Assembly: GCF_001279005.1 (NCBI RefSeq)
Contig: NZ_LGCN01000062.1
Location: 1 to 60,456, forward strand
From: Streptomyces caelestis
GTDB lineage: Bacteria > Actinomycetota > Actinomycetes > Streptomycetales > Streptomycetaceae
Reading direction: 5' to 3'
Length of the DNA: 60,456 nt
The notes below the pieces were generated by a model, which was given only the letters and a program-made list of their open reading frames with translations, ran no database searches and was not told the DNA's origin. Numbering within the stretch: the stretch's first letter is position 1; each line of letters opens with the position of its first letter. Both the position numbers and the translations under genes were made by a program. Shown piece after piece: positions 1-10,032 of the stretch.

Positions 1-96
1 AAACGCCCGGTTACATTCCGAACCCGGAAGCTAAGCCTTACAGCGCCGATGGTACTGCAGGGGGGACCCTGTGGGAGAGTAGGACGCCGCCGAACA
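1..96 (+). rRNA. rrf: 5S ribosomal RNA, 3' part
   Basis: The window opens inside a 5S rRNA. The run from CGCCCGGTTACATTCCGAAC through GGGAGAGTAGGACGCCGCCG matches the conserved 3' three-quarters of actinobacterial 5S rRNA, including the loop B/C CCGAAC motif and the terminal helix strand. About 24 nt of the 5' end lie outside the window. The exact 3' end is estimated. It is the last gene of an rRNA operon read left to right and is closed by a strong terminator. Confidence 0.95.
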
Positions 97-103
97 ATTC
101 TTC

Positions 104-149
104 AAAAGGGTTGGACCCAGAACTTCGGTTCTGGGTCCAACCCTTTTTT
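104..149 (+). terminator. rRNA operon terminator
   Basis: A 20-bp perfect stem (104-123 pairs with 128-147) is closed by a TTCG tetraloop and runs into a T tract. It sits about 8 nt after the 5S rRNA and is a textbook intrinsic terminator for the rRNA operon. Confidence 0.95.
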
Positions 150-161
150 GTTCTGCGTCAC

Positions 162-188
162 TTGACGTTCACGTTGCGCAACGAGCAT
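162..188 (+). promoter_or_regulatory. Possible promoter/operator of the DegT-like gene
   Basis: TTGACG (162-167) could be a -35 element. It is followed by a perfect 12-bp palindrome CGTTGCGCAACG (172-183), just before the ATG at 196. No Shine-Dalgarno is visible before that ATG, so the mRNA could be leaderless. The -10 is not convincing. Seen in sequence; function inferred. Confidence 0.3.
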
Positions 189-195
189 CCACCCC

Positions 196-873
196 ATGAG
201 TACTGCTGCACTGCTCAGGGCCGCCGGTGTCGGAGTGGGTGACGAGGTCGTCGTACCGGCCTTCGGGAACGTGGAAGTCGCCGCAGCCGTGACGATGGCA
301 GGTGCGCTGCCGGTGTTCGCCGACATAGATCCGGCGACGTACTGTCTGGAGCCGGCCGCGGTGGAGGCGGCCGTGACTTCGCGGACGGCAGCCGTCGTTG
401 TCGTACACCGCTTCGGAATGCCCGCCGACATGGGGCGGTTGCACGCGCTCGGCCGCCGGCACGGGCTGCTGGTGCTGGAGCACGGAGAATCCGAGGCGCC
501 GTACGACGAGATGGCTCGGCGGAGGGAGCGGGCGGCGTTCCTCGACGCCAAGTTGAGGGGCGTGCGGACGCCCGAGGGCGGAGCCGGGCACACCTATCAG
601 CAGTACGTCGTGCGGGTGCCGGGGAACGGCCGGCCCGACCGGGACGCCTTCGCACGCGCCATACGGGGCAAGGGCGTTGAGTGCCGTGTGCCGGTGAAGA
701 CCCCCGTGCACCGGACGCCCGAGTTCCGGCGGTGCGTGTCCCTGCCCGAGACCGAGCGGGCCGCCGACGAGACGCTCGCGCTTCCCGTGGACGCGTCGCT
801 GACCAAACGGGACATGCAGCGGATCGCGGCGGCGTGCAATGCGCTGGGCGGGCTGCTCCAGCCGGTCGGCTGA
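196..873 (+). CDS. Degenerate DegT/DnrJ/EryC1-family aminotransferase-like protein
   Basis: This 225-aa protein resembles the sugar aminotransferase (AHBA synthase/DegT) fold. The N terminus STAALLRAAGVGVGDEVVVPAF corresponds to the SGTxAL...GVGPGDEVIVPAFT segment, followed by an FADIDPxTY-like strand. The C-terminal small domain with YQQYVVRVP is also present. Family members are about 370 aa. Here the first roughly 50 residues are missing, and so is the central stretch that carries the Schiff-base lysine: the sequence jumps from LVLEHGE at about residue 95 to the C-terminal domain. It should therefore not be an active PLP transaminase. Codon use is normal for the window and the frame is intact, which argues for a retained non-catalytic protein over fresh decay. 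It lies alone between the rRNA operon and a tRNA. Start choice is uncertain because there is no clear ribosome binding site. Confidence 0.65.
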   Translation: MSTAALLRAAGVGVGDEVVVPAFGNVEVAAAVTMAGALPVFADIDPATYCLEPAAVEAAVTSRTAAVVVVHRFGMPADMGRLHALGRRHGLLVLEHGESEAPYDEMARRRERAAFLDAKLRGVRTPEGGAGHTYQQYVVRVPGNGRPDRDAFARAIRGKGVECRVPVKTPVHRTPEFRRCVSLPETERAADETLALPVDASLTKRDMQRIAAACNALGGLLQPVG

Positions 874-951
874 GCGGCGGTTGGGAGCACGGCCCCGTTC
901 GGGGTATGATCTATTCCGTTGCCGAGGGGGAAACCCCACAGAAGGCAACAG

Positions 952-1024
952 GCCCCTATAGCTCAGTCGGTAGAGCGTCTCCATGGTAAGGAGAAGGTCA
1001 ACGGTTCGATTCCGTTTGGGGGCT
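952..1024 (+). tRNA. tRNA-Thr (GGT anticodon)
   Basis: A full cloverleaf can be drawn. The acceptor stem GCCCCTA (952-958) pairs with TGGGGGC (1017-1023). There is a D arm GCTC...GAGC, an anticodon stem TCTCC/GGAGA with loop ATGGTAA giving anticodon GGT, and a T arm AACGG-TTCGATT-CCGTT (1000-1016). The discriminator base is T1024 and CCA is not encoded. The anticodon reads ACC/ACT codons for threonine. The acceptor pairs T957-G1018 and A958-T1017 are acceptable. Confidence 0.93.
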
Positions 1025-1029
1025 CGGAC

Positions 1030-1063
1030 AGAAAGGCCCCGCCCATTCGGGCGGGGCCTTTCT
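1030..1063. terminator. Bidirectional terminator between tRNA-Thr and osaC
   Basis: A perfect 15-bp inverted repeat, AGAAAGGCCCCGCCC (1030-1044) against 1049-1063, has a 4-nt loop ATTC and A/T-rich outer ends on both sides. It sits between the rightward tRNA and the leftward osaC gene and probably stops transcription from both directions. Confidence 0.85.
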
Positions 1064-1086
1064 CATGTCCTGCGGGAGGGTGCCGA

Positions 1087-3840
1087 CTAGTCCGTGTGCA
1101 GGCCCGGTACGCGCATGGCGAGAATCGCCATGTCATCGGACGGGGGCTCGGAGGCGAAGCGTTCCACGGCGCGCATGATGCGGGCCGCGACCGCGCCGGC
1201 CGTCAGACCGGTGCAGGTGGTCAGGACGTCGGCGAGGCCGTCGTCGCCCAGCATGCGGGGGCCTTCGCGGCGTTCGGTGACACCGTCGGTGACGCAGAGG
1301 AGGACGTCACCGGGATCGAGGGTGACCGTCTCCTCGTACAGCTCCAGGTCCTCGATGACGCCGAGGAGGGGCTGCGGCTCCGCCGCCGGTTCGACCGTGC
1401 CGTCCTGGCGCAGGCGGAGCGGGAGGGGGTGGCCGGCGCAGACCACCTTCAGTTCCGCGCTGCCGTCGTCCTGCGGACGCATCTCGCCGTAGAGGAGGGT
1501 CAGGAAGCGGCTGCGGGCGCCCTCGTCGAGGATCGCGGAGTTGAGGCGCTCCAGGACCGCCGGGCCGCTGAGGCCCTCGCGGGCCAGCAGCCGGAGCGCG
1601 TGCCGGGCGAGACCGGTCACGGCCGCCGCGTTGGGGCCGGTGCCGCAGACGTCGCCGATGGCGAAACCGTACGCGCCGTCGCTGATCGGGAAGAGGTCGT
1701 AGAAGTCGCCGCCGACCTCGTTGCCCTCGCCGGCCGCGCGGTAGATGACCTCGACCTCGACGCCGTCGATCGTCGGCAGCTCCGGCGGCAGGAGGCTGCG
1801 CTGGAGGGACTGGCTGATGGCCGTGCGCTCCGAGTAGAGGCGGGCGTTGTCCAGGGCCAGGGCGGCCCGTCGGGAGAGGTCCTCGGCGAGCTCCAGGATC
1901 TCCTGGCGGAAGTGCTCGTCGGTCGGCTTGCCGAGCGTCAGCATGCCGATGACCCGGTTGCGGGCGACCAGGGGGAGGACCACCGTCTCGCCGCCGACCG
2001 CGGAGGCCGTCGCGAGGGTCGGACCGATGCCCGTGGTGATCTGGCGGGTCGGGCCGCCGCTGAGGCCGAGGCTGCGCATGGAGGTGCGCAGGGCCGCCCG
2101 GTGGGCGACCTCCGCGGGCGCGGACCAGACGCGGGCGCCGGGGGTGGGGACCGGGTCGGGCGGGGCGATCTTCGACAGCAGGGACTTGATGCCGTCGATC
2201 AGCTCCTCGTCCTCGTGCAGCACGTAGGAGAGGTACGGCTCGGAGGCCTGGTCGGCGATCGTGTAGACGGCACACCAGGTGGCGAGGGTCGGCACGGTCA
2301 TCTGGGCCATCAGGGCCAGGGTCTGGTCCCGGTCCAGGGTGCCGGCCAGCAGGTCGGAGGCCTCGACGAGGAAGCTGAGCGAGCCGCGGCGCAGGCGCTC
2401 CAGTTCGCCCAGGCGGGCCGACTCGACGGCGAGCGCGATGCGGTCCGCCGCGAACTGCAGGCGCAGCGCCTCCTCGTTGGAGTATCTGCCGGGTGCCTCG
2501 GCGGCGACGCCGAGGGAGCCGGTGAGGCGGCCCTCGACCTTCAACGGGACGGTGACGACCGAGCGCATACCGGTGCCGTTGAGGAGGGGGACGGCGCCGG
2601 GGACGGCGGTGAGATCCTCGTGGACGGCCGGCATGCGGGCGGAGCCGTAGCGGCCGGGGCCCGCCTCGACGGGGACGCGGGCGAAGCGCTGGCGGGCCGA
2701 GGGCAGGCCGGTGGAGGCGCGGACCTCCAGTTCCGTCTCGTCGTCGGTGGCCAGGAGCAGGAAGGCGGAGTCGCCGTCGAGCATGTCGCGGGCGCGTTCC
2801 ACCGTGCGCTGGAGCAGGCCGTCGAGGTCGTCCGGGGCCGGGGAGCCGATGAACACCTCGAAGGGGTCGGTGCTCTGGCCCTCGGAGGTGCCGGACTTGT
2901 CGGGTGCGGGGCCGCGCAGCGGGGTCTGCAGAACCGCCCGTTCGTGGTCCCGCACCAGGAGACAGACCGTTGACGGCTCGCCGTCGGTGTCCCGGACCCG
3001 CAGATGGGAGGCGTACACGGGGATCACTCGGCCGTGGGAGCCCCTGATGCCGTAACTGCCCTCCCAGCGGGAGAGCCGGAGTGCGTCGGCGATGCCGGTG
3101 CTGGTGCCGGGAGTGTGCGGCCAGGCCGCGATGTCGGTCAGCGGCTTGCCGGTGACCTGCTCGGCGGAGTAGCCGAAGAGTTCCTCGGCGTCCTCGTTCC
3201 AGGCGGTGACGGAGCCGGCCCGGTCGATCTGGACGACGGCGACGCGGACCCGGGTGTCGGCGAGCGGGAGGAGGTGGGCCGGCAGGGAGGGGCCGGCGGT
3301 GCGGGTGCCGACCGGGCGCTCGGGAAGGTCGAGCCGGAACCAGACGGTCTTGTGGGTGGGGGTGTAGTCCACGCCCCAGTGGCCGGCCAGGGCCGCGCAC
3401 AGCTGGAGCCCGCGGCCGCCCTCGCGGTCGGGACTGCCCATGCTGATGGCGGAGCCCTGGAGCGGGATCTCCCGTTCCGGATACCGGTCGGCCACCTCGA
3501 CCCGTACGCCTTCGTCGCTGCGCAGGCAGAGGAGGTCGGCGGAGGTGCCGGCGTGGACCACGGCGTTGGTCACCAGTTCGCTGGTGAGGACCACGGCGTC
3601 GTCGACGATGTCGCCGAATCCCCAGCCCTGCAGGGTGTCGCGGACGAAGGAGCGGGCGCTCGCGACCGATCGCCCCACGGGCTCGAAGCTGGCGGCCGCG
3701 CGCGCGGTGATCACAGAACTCCTCGACCGGTTCTCGACGGGCATGGCTCCCTGGCCGACCGGCTCGTGCCGCTGCTGCGGCACGCCGTCAGTCGGCCGTG
3801 GGTCCGGGGGCTGCTCCCCCGGGATCAGTCCGGTGGTCAT
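1087..3840 (-). CDS. osaC: OsaC-like multidomain SpoIIE phosphatase / RsbW kinase
   Basis: A 917-aa regulator of sigma-factor partner switching. Visible domains in order: an RsbW-like HATPase at about 45-165 (N-box ELVTNAVVHA at 88-97, G-box GGRGL near 141-145); a PAS domain at about 195-310; two GAF-like regions at about 340-680; and a C-terminal PP2C/SpoIIE phosphatase at about 690-912 with GGDFYD, GDVCGTG, TDGVTE and SDDM metal-binding motifs. Domain order and its position divergent from the giant hybrid kinase match S. coelicolor OsaC, reported to bind or control SigB after osmotic stress (established knowledge, recalled). Having both anti-sigma kinase and anti-anti-sigma phosphatase modules suggests it can both capture and release a sigma factor. 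An alternative start is Met33 (MPVENRSR). It ends next to the terminator at 1030-1063. Confidence 0.88.
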   Translation of the reverse strand: MTTGLIPGEQPPDPRPTDGVPQQRHEPVGQGAMPVENRSRSSVITARAAASFEPVGRSVASARSFVRDTLQGWGFGDIVDDAVVLTSELVTNAVVHAGTSADLLCLRSDEGVRVEVADRYPEREIPLQGSAISMGSPDREGGRGLQLCAALAGHWGVDYTPTHKTVWFRLDLPERPVGTRTAGPSLPAHLLPLADTRVRVAVVQIDRAGSVTAWNEDAEELFGYSAEQVTGKPLTDIAAWPHTPGTSTGIADALRLSRWEGSYGIRGSHGRVIPVYASHLRVRDTDGEPSTVCLLVRDHERAVLQTPLRGPAPDKSGTSEGQSTDPFEVFIGSPAPDDLDGLLQRTVERARDMLDGDSAFLLLATDDETELEVRASTGLPSARQRFARVPVEAGPGRYGSARMPAVHEDLTAVPGAVPLLNGTGMRSVVTVPLKVEGRLTGSLGVAAEAPGRYSNEEALRLQFAADRIALAVESARLGELERLRRGSLSFLVEASDLLAGTLDRDQTLALMAQMTVPTLATWCAVYTIADQASEPYLSYVLHEDEELIDGIKSLLSKIAPPDPVPTPGARVWSAPAEVAHRAALRTSMRSLGLSGGPTRQITTGIGPTLATASAVGGETVVLPLVARNRVIGMLTLGKPTDEHFRQEILELAEDLSRRAALALDNARLYSERTAISQSLQRSLLPPELPTIDGVEVEVIYRAAGEGNEVGGDFYDLFPISDGAYGFAIGDVCGTGPNAAAVTGLARHALRLLAREGLSGPAVLERLNSAILDEGARSRFLTLLYGEMRPQDDGSAELKVVCAGHPLPLRLRQDGTVEPAAEPQPLLGVIEDLELYEETVTLDPGDVLLCVTDGVTERREGPRMLGDDGLADVLTTCTGLTAGAVAARIMRAVERFASEPPSDDMAILAMRVPGLHTD

Positions 3841-4253
3841 GTGTGCGGCCGCCCTCCGATGCCCGCTCGTTCCCGTGCCACCGCCCAGGCCGGGCGGACC
3901 GGCGTGGCTGGACAGCCGGATGCAAGGTTACTTACCTTCGCGGTCCGAGCGAATGCCGGTCTGCGGTGTTTCCGTCCGGAGGTGTTCTCCGTCCGGTGGG
4001 CGTGCGGGCGGTGTGCGAAGCTGCCGGACTGTTGTGGCCTGGTTCCACGGGGGTGAAACACTGGGCAGGCTTGTGGTGAAGGTCCGGGCAGGCCGTGTGC
4101 CTTCCGCGCCGGGTGGGCAGCAGCCCCTTGGCGGTGCCTCGGAACGTCGGGCAGGACATCGCAGTAGTACGGGAAAGCACAGGAAGACCGGGAACGCCTC
4201 TGGCGGTGTGCCCGGGCACAGCGGTAACGGTCGACCCCTGCGGGAGGGACACA
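3841..4253. other. osaC-osaA divergent intergenic region
   Basis: This 413-bp region separates the start codons of osaC (leftward) and osaA (rightward) and must hold both promoters. I see a short inverted repeat AAGGT-N5-ACCTT (3924-3938) and a direct repeat of CCGTCCGG around 3970-3996. No GGGTA-type SigB -10 and no clear TTGACA/TANNNT pair could be recognised on either strand, and no credible additional gene. Confidence 0.5.
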
Positions 4254-7200
4254 GTGGAGTCTGGCGCAGCGACGCGGGGCACGAAGACGACGCGCGCGAA
4301 AGGCGGACAGTCCCTGAGTAAGCCGGGAAGGGCGCGGGGCGGGACCACGACGGTGGACACGGCGGCCCTGAACCGGCTGATGACGGCGCTGGTGGCGATG
4401 CGGGACGGTAACTTCCGCAAGCGGCTCACGGTGTCCGGCGACGGCGTGATGGCGGAGATCGCGGCGGTCTTCAACGAGGTGGCCGACCGCAATCTCCACC
4501 TGACGGGTGAGCTGGCACGGGTGCGCCGCACGGTGGGGCGCGAGGGAAAGCTCACGGAGCGGTTGGAGACCGGGGCCTGTGAGGGTTCCTGGGTGACCGC
4601 GATCGACAACTCGAACGCGCTGGTGGACGACTTGGTGCGGCCCGTGTCCGAGGTGAGCCGGGTGCTGTCGGCGGTGGCCGAGGGGGACCTGTCGCCGCGC
4701 ATGGAGCTGCGGACGCAGGCGGCGCCGGAAGGGGCGGGGCATCCGCTGCGGGGCGAGTTCCTCAAGGTCGCGCGGACGGTGAACAACCTGGTCGACCAGT
4801 TGTCGACGTTCACCGACGAGGTCACGCGTGTGGCCAGCGAGGTGGGGACCGAGGGCAAGCTGGGCGGTCAGGCCCAGGTGCGCGGCATGTCCGGTTCGTG
4901 GAAGGACCTGACGGACTCCGTCAACACGATGGCGGAGCGGCTGACGGCGCAGGTGCGCGACATCGCGCTGGTGACGACGGCCGTCGCGCGCGGTGACCTG
5001 TCGCGCAAGGTCACCGTGCACGTCGAGGGCGAGATGCTGGAGCTGAAGAACACCGTCAACACGATGGTGGACCAGCTCTCCGCGTTCTCCTCCGAGGTGA
5101 CGCGCGTCGCGCGCGAGGTGGGCACCGAGGGCGCCCTGGGCGGTCAGGCGCAGGTGCCCGGGGTGGACGGCGTCTGGAAGGAGCTCACCGACTCCGTCAA
5201 CACCATGGCCGGGAACCTCACCGCGCAGGTGCGTGGGATCGCCGAGGTGACGACCGCGGTCGCCAACGGTGATCTGTCGCGGAAGGTGACGGTGCCGGCG
5301 CGCGGCGAGGTCGCGCAGCTCGCCGAGACGATCAACCAGATGACCGAGACGCTGCGGATCTTCGCGGACGAGGTCACGCGGGTCGCCAACGAGGTCGGGG
5401 CCGAGGGGCGGCTGGGGGGTCAGGCGAACGTGCCGGGGGCGGCGGGGACGTGGAAGGACCTGACGGACTCCGTCAACACGGTGTTCCGGAACCTGACCAC
5501 CCAGGTGCGGGACATCGCGGCGGTGACGACGGCGGTCGCCAACGGCGACCTGTCGCAGAAGGTCACGGTGGACGTGGCCGGGGAGATGCTGGAGCTGAAG
5601 AACACCGTCAACACGATGGTGGACCAGCTGTCCTCCTTCGGTGCCGAGGTCACGCGCGTGGCGCGCGAGATCGGCGTCGAGGGCGAGCTGGGGGGTCAGG
5701 CGCAGGTGCCGGGGGCGGCGGGGACGTGGAAGGACCTGACGGACTCCGTCAACACGGCGTTCCGCAACCTCACCGGGCAGGTGAGGAACATCGCCCAGGT
5801 GACGACGGCGGTCGCCAACGGCGACCTGTCGCAGAAGGTCACGGTGGACGTCTCCGGCGAGATGCTCCAGCTGAAGAACACCGTGAACACGATGGTGGAC
5901 CAGTTGTCGAGCTTCGCCGACCAGGTCACGCGGATGGCCCGGGACGTGGGCACGGAGGGGCGGCTGGGCGGTCAGGCGCGCGTGGACGGCGTGTCGGGCA
6001 CCTGGAAGGAACTCACCGACTCCGTCAACTCCATGGCGTCGAATCTGACCGGGCAGGTGCGCAACATCGCCCAGGTCACGACGGCCGTCGCGCGCGGTGA
6101 CCTGTCGCAGAAGATCGACGTCGACGCGCGCGGGGAGATCCTCGAGCTGAAGAACACCATCAACACGATGGTGGACCAGTTGTCGAGCTTCGCCGACCAG
6201 GTGACGCGGGTGGCCCGCGAGGTGGGCACGGAGGGCCGGCTGGGCGGTCAGGCGCAGGTGCCCGGGGTCGCCGGTGTGTGGCGGGACCTGACGGACTCCG
6301 TGAACGGCATGGCGTCGAATCTGACCGGGCAGGTGCGCAACATCGCGCAGGTGGCGACGGCGGTGGCGCGCGGTGACCTGTCGCAGAAGATCACCGTGGA
6401 CGCGCGCGGGGAGATCCTGGAGCTCAAGAACACGCTGAACACGATGGTGGACCAGCTGTCGTCGTTCGCCGAGGAGGTCACGCGGGTGGCCCGCGAGGTG
6501 GGCACCGAGGGCATCCTCGGCGGCCAGGCCGAGGTGCAGGGTGTCTCCGGCACCTGGAAGGACCTCACGCAGTCGGTGAACGGCATGGCGAACAACCTGA
6601 CCCTCCAGGTGCGCAACATCGCCGAGGTCACCACCGCGGTCGCCAAGGGCGACCTGTCGAAGAAGATCACCGTCGACGCCAAGGGCGAGATCCTGGAGCT
6701 GGTGACGACCGTCAACACGATGGTGGACCAGCTGTCGTCGTTCGCCGAGCAGGTGACCCGGGTGGCCCGCGAGGTGGGCACCGAGGGCATCCTCGGCGGC
6801 CAGGCGAACGTGCCGGGCGTCACGGGCATCTGGAAGGACCTGAGCGACAACGTCAACCTGATGGCCAAGAACCTGACCACGCAGGTGCGGAACATCTCGC
6901 AGGTCTCCGCCGCCGTGGCCAACGGCGACCTGACGCGGCAGGTCAGCATCGAGGCGCGCGGTGAGGTGGCGCAGCTCGCCGACACCATCAACATCATGGT
7001 GAAGACGCTGAGCGCGTTCGCCGAGCAGGTCACCAAGGTGGCCCGCGAGGTGGGCACGGACGGCATCCTCGGCGGGCAGGCGCACGTGCCGGGCGTGGCG
7101 GGGACGTGGAAGGACCTCACCGAGTCGGTGAACCAGATGGCGTCGAATCTGACCGGTCAGGTCCGCAACATCGCCATGGTGACGACGGCCATCGCCAAGG

Positions 7201-9725
7201 GCGACCTGACGAAGAAGATCGACATCGACGCGCGCGGGGAGATCCTCGAGCTGAAGACCACCATCAACACGATGGTGGACCAGCTGTCGTCGTTCGCCGA
7301 GGAGGTCACGCGCGTCGCTCGCGAGGTGGGCACCGAGGGGCAGCTGGGCGGCCAGGCACGCGTGCGTGACGTCGACGGCACCTGGCGGGACCTGACCGAG
7401 TCCGTGAACGAGATGGCCGGGAACCTGACCCGGCAGGTGCGTGCCATCGCGCGCGTGGCGACCGCGGTGACCCGCGGCGACCTGAACCTGAAGATCGACG
7501 TGGACGCGTCCGGGGAGATCCAGGAGCTCCAGGACTACATCAACAAGATGATCGCCAACCTGCGCGACACCACGATCGCCAACAAGGAGCAGGACTGGCT
7601 CAAGGGCAATCTCGCCCGCATCTCGGCGCTGATGCAGGGGCGCCGCGACCTGGAGGACGTGGCGTCGCTGATCATGAGCGAGCTGACGCCGGTGGTGTCC
7701 GCGCAGCACGGTGCGTTCTTCCTCGCGATGCCGCTGGTCGACGGCGAGGACCTGAACGCCGCGGACGACGACCAGTTCGAGCTGCGCATGCTCGGCTCGT
7801 ACGGCTACTCCATGGGCTCCATGCCGACGTCGTTCCGGCCCGGTGAGGGGCTCATCGGGACGGCCGCCACGGAGAAGCGCACGATCCTCGTGCAGGACGT
7901 GCCCAGCGGCTACCTGAAGATCTCCTCGGGGCTCGGGGAGGCCCCGCCGGCGCAGGTGATCGTGCTGCCGGTGCTGTTCGAGGGGAAGGTGCTCGGCGTC
8001 ATCGAGCTGGCCTCGTTCACGCCGTTCACGCACATCCAGAAGGACTTCCTCAACCAGATCGCCGAGATGATCGCGACGAGCGTCAACACCATCTCGGTCA
8101 ACACCAGGACCGAGCGGCTGCTCTCGCAGTCCCAGGAACTGACCGAGCAGCTGCGCGAGCGGTCCGCGGAGTTGGAGCAGCGGCAGAAGGCGCTCCAGGC
8201 GTCCAACGCCGAGCTGGAGGAGAAGGCCGAGCTGCTGGCCCGGCAGAACCGCGACATCGAGGTGAAGAACACCGAGATCGAGGAGGCGCGGCAGGTCCTG
8301 GAGGAGCGCGCCGAGCAGCTCGCGGTCTCCATGCGCTACAAGAGCGAGTTCCTGGCCAACATGTCGCACGAGTTGCGTACGCCGCTCAACTCGCTGCTGA
8401 TCCTGGCGAAGTTGCTCGCCGACAACGCGGAGGGGAACCTCTCCCCGAAGCAGGTCGAGTTCGCCGAGACCATCCACGGCGCCGGGTCCGACCTGCTGCA
8501 GCTCATCAACGACATCCTCGACCTGTCGAAGGTCGAGGCGGGCAAGATGGACGTCTCCCCGACACGCATCGCGCTGGTCCAGCTCGTGGACTACGTGGAG
8601 GCCACCTTCCGGCCGTTGACCGCGGAGAAGGGCCTGGACCTGTCCGTACGGGTGTCGCCGGAGCTGCCGGCCACGCTGCACACCGACGAGCAGCGGCTGC
8701 TCCAGGTGCTGCGCAACCTGCTGTCCAACGCGGTGAAGTTCACCGACTCCGGGTCGGTCGAGCTGGTCATCCGGCCCGCCCGGGACGACGTCCCGCAGGC
8801 CATCCGGGAGCAGTTGCTGGAGGCCGGCTCGCTGACCGACCCGGACGCGGACCTGATCGCGTTCTCGGTGAGCGACACGGGCATCGGCATCGCGGCCGGC
8901 AAGATGCGGGTGATCTTCGAGGCGTTCAAGCAGGCCGACGGCACCACCAGCCGCAAGTACGGCGGTACGGGGCTGGGGCTGTCCATCTCGCGGGAGATCG
9001 CGCAGCTGCTCGGCGGCGAGATCCACGCGCAGAGCGAGCCGGGCCGCGGCTCGACGTTCACGCTGTACCTGCCGCTGCACCCGAGCGAGCTGCCGCCGAA
9101 CGGCTACCAGCAGCCCATGCCCGCGCTGGAGGCCGGTGACCTGGTGGCGTCGGCCGAGCTGCCCCCGGCGGAGGCCGGGACGCCGGCGGAGGTGAAGTCG
9201 TACCAGGACACCCGGAACGGTCCGGCCGCGCTGTTCCGGCGTCGCCGCAGGATCACGCTGGAACCGCGGCCCGCTTTGGAGCCCGAGCAGTGGTCGGGCG
9301 TGGAGCAGCAGGAGCCGGCTCCCCGGCCGTCGGGCCGCGGCATCCACTTCGGCGGGCAGAAGGTGCTGATCGTCGACGACGACATCCGCAACGTCTTCGC
9401 GCTCACCAGCGTCCTGGAGCAGCACGGCCTGTCCGTGCTGTACGCGGAGAACGGCCGCGAGGGCATCGAGGTGCTGGAGCAGCACGACGACGTGGCGGTC
9501 GTGCTGATGGACATCATGATGCCCGAGATGGACGGGTACGCCACGACCACGGCGATCCGCCGGATGCCGCAGTTCGCCGGGCTCCCGATCATCGCGCTCA
9601 CCGCGAAGGCGATGAAGGGCGACCGCGAGAAGGCGATCGAGTCGGGCGCCTCCGACTACGTCACCAAGCCGGTCGACCCCGATCACCTGCTGTCGGTGAT
9701 GGAGCAGTGGATGCGGGGGGAGTGA
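4254..9725 (+). CDS. osaA: OsaA-like giant hybrid histidine kinase with HAMP array
   Basis: An 1823-aa cytosolic hybrid kinase. The GTG at 4254 is chosen because GGGAGG lies 6 nt upstream; upstream in-frame ATGs lack a ribosome site. Residues about 36-1100 are a long array of HAMP units of roughly 92 aa, with 12 copies of a TAVAxGDLSxK-type motif alternating with [17 protein letters not shown]. A GAF domain follows (about 1122-1282), then a coiled coil (about 1286-1360), HisKA with SHELRTP (His1372), HATPase (about 1473-1607) and a receiver (about 1703-1821, phospho-acceptor Asp1753 in [11 protein letters not shown]). No transmembrane segment is seen, so the signal is probably read in the cytoplasm. 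In S. coelicolor the homologue works with OsaB in osmoadaptation of growth and antibiotic production (recalled). The next gene encodes the OsaB partner. The HAMP array is one of the longest families I know, similar in kind to fungal group III osmosensors. Confidence 0.93.
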   Translation: MESGAATRGTKTTRAKGGQSLSKPGRARGGTTTVDTAALNRLMTALVAMRDGNFRKRLTVSGDGVMAEIAAVFNEVADRNLHLTGELARVRRTVGREGKLTERLETGACEGSWVTAIDNSNALVDDLVRPVSEVSRVLSAVAEGDLSPRMELRTQAAPEGAGHPLRGEFLKVARTVNNLVDQLSTFTDEVTRVASEVGTEGKLGGQAQVRGMSGSWKDLTDSVNTMAERLTAQVRDIALVTTAVARGDLSRKVTVHVEGEMLELKNTVNTMVDQLSAFSSEVTRVAREVGTEGALGGQAQVPGVDGVWKELTDSVNTMAGNLTAQVRGIAEVTTAVANGDLSRKVTVPARGEVAQLAETINQMTETLRIFADEVTRVANEVGAEGRLGGQANVPGAAGTWKDLTDSVNTVFRNLTTQVRDIAAVTTAVANGDLSQKVTVDVAGEMLELKNTVNTMVDQLSSFGAEVTRVAREIGVEGELGGQAQVPGAAGTWKDLTDSVNTAFRNLTGQVRNIAQVTTAVANGDLSQKVTVDVSGEMLQLKNTVNTMVDQLSSFADQVTRMARDVGTEGRLGGQARVDGVSGTWKELTDSVNSMASNLTGQVRNIAQVTTAVARGDLSQKIDVDARGEILELKNTINTMVDQLSSFADQVTRVAREVGTEGRLGGQAQVPGVAGVWRDLTDSVNGMASNLTGQVRNIAQVATAVARGDLSQKITVDARGEILELKNTLNTMVDQLSSFAEEVTRVAREVGTEGILGGQAEVQGVSGTWKDLTQSVNGMANNLTLQVRNIAEVTTAVAKGDLSKKITVDAKGEILELVTTVNTMVDQLSSFAEQVTRVAREVGTEGILGGQANVPGVTGIWKDLSDNVNLMAKNLTTQVRNISQVSAAVANGDLTRQVSIEARGEVAQLADTINIMVKTLSAFAEQVTKVAREVGTDGILGGQAHVPGVAGTWKDLTESVNQMASNLTGQVRNIAMVTTAIAKGDLTKKIDIDARGEILELKTTINTMVDQLSSFAEEVTRVAREVGTEGQLGGQARVRDVDGTWRDLTESVNEMAGNLTRQVRAIARVATAVTRGDLNLKIDVDASGEIQELQDYINKMIANLRDTTIANKEQDWLKGNLARISALMQGRRDLEDVASLIMSELTPVVSAQHGAFFLAMPLVDGEDLNAADDDQFELRMLGSYGYSMGSMPTSFRPGEGLIGTAATEKRTILVQDVPSGYLKISSGLGEAPPAQVIVLPVLFEGKVLGVIELASFTPFTHIQKDFLNQIAEMIATSVNTISVNTRTERLLSQSQELTEQLRERSAELEQRQKALQASNAELEEKAELLARQNRDIEVKNTEIEEARQVLEERAEQLAVSMRYKSEFLANMSHELRTPLNSLLILAKLLADNAEGNLSPKQVEFAETIHGAGSDLLQLINDILDLSKVEAGKMDVSPTRIALVQLVDYVEATFRPLTAEKGLDLSVRVSPELPATLHTDEQRLLQVLRNLLSNAVKFTDSGSVELVIRPARDDVPQAIREQLLEAGSLTDPDADLIAFSVSDTGIGIAAGKMRVIFEAFKQADGTTSRKYGGTGLGLSISREIAQLLGGEIHAQSEPGRGSTFTLYLPLHPSELPPNGYQQPMPALEAGDLVASAELPPAEAGTPAEVKSYQDTRNGPAALFRRRRRITLEPRPALEPEQWSGVEQQEPAPRPSGRGIHFGGQKVLIVDDDIRNVFALTSVLEQHGLSVLYAENGREGIEVLEQHDDVAVVLMDIMMPEMDGYATTTAIRRMPQFAGLPIIALTAKAMKGDREKAIESGASDYVTKPVDPDHLLSVMEQWMRGE

Positions 9726-10032
9726 GACCGGCGTCCGGAGGGGGCGCGAACGTGACGGGAAGCTTCGGTGTCCGCCCGTTGTCGCTGACGTGGTGTGCGC
9801 GAAGTCGTGTAGAAGCGTGGGAATCGGGGAACCTTCTGGTCTCCCGCCGCGTTTCTGCTACGTGCACAGTGACATCACGGTGACAGGGTGTGGTGACGGG
9901 CGGGGTGCGGCTACGATGACCGGCACAAGGACGGGCGGCGCAAGGGAGTCGTCCCCTGGGGCGGTACCCACGGGTACATCCCCAGGTCCTGAGGACAGGG
10001 GAGGCCCCAAGCCGGGGCGAGGAGGGCGGGCC
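9726..10032 (+). other. osaA-osaB intergenic region
   Basis: A 307-bp gap long enough for an independent osaB promoter or processing site. A perfect inverted repeat GTACCC-AC-GGGTAC lies at 9964-9977. GGGTAC resembles a SigB-type -10, but no matching GNNT element occurs 14-16 nt upstream, so I do not call a promoter. No additional gene is supported here. Confidence 0.4.

Noticed and set aside
919..2973. A long rightward frame across tRNA-Thr and antisense to osaC
   Set aside because: It would read through the tRNA and the terminator at 1030-1063 and encodes Gly/Ala/Arg-rich sequence without motifs.
3924..3938. AAGGT-N5-ACCTT as an IdeR/DmdR iron box upstream of osaC/osaA
   Set aside because: The spacing between AGGTTA and ACCT is 3 nt instead of the 5 of the iron-box consensus, and the outer TTA/TAA are missing.
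4800..7560. Regularly spaced near-identical DNA repeats, possible CRISPR-like array
   Set aside because: The roughly 276-bp period is in frame and codes for HAMP units; there are no short repeats with unique spacers. No CRISPR was seen in the window.
3837..9686. A 1949-codon open frame antisense to osaA
   Set aside because: It arises from the GC-rich third positions and HAMP repeats of osaA; its translation is Arg/His/Leu low-complexity with no domain, whereas the sense frame shows a full kinase.
9964..9977. GGGTAC upstream of osaB as a SigB-type -10
   Set aside because: No GNNT element lies 14-16 nt upstream; the hexamer is better explained as half of the GTACCC/GGGTAC palindrome.
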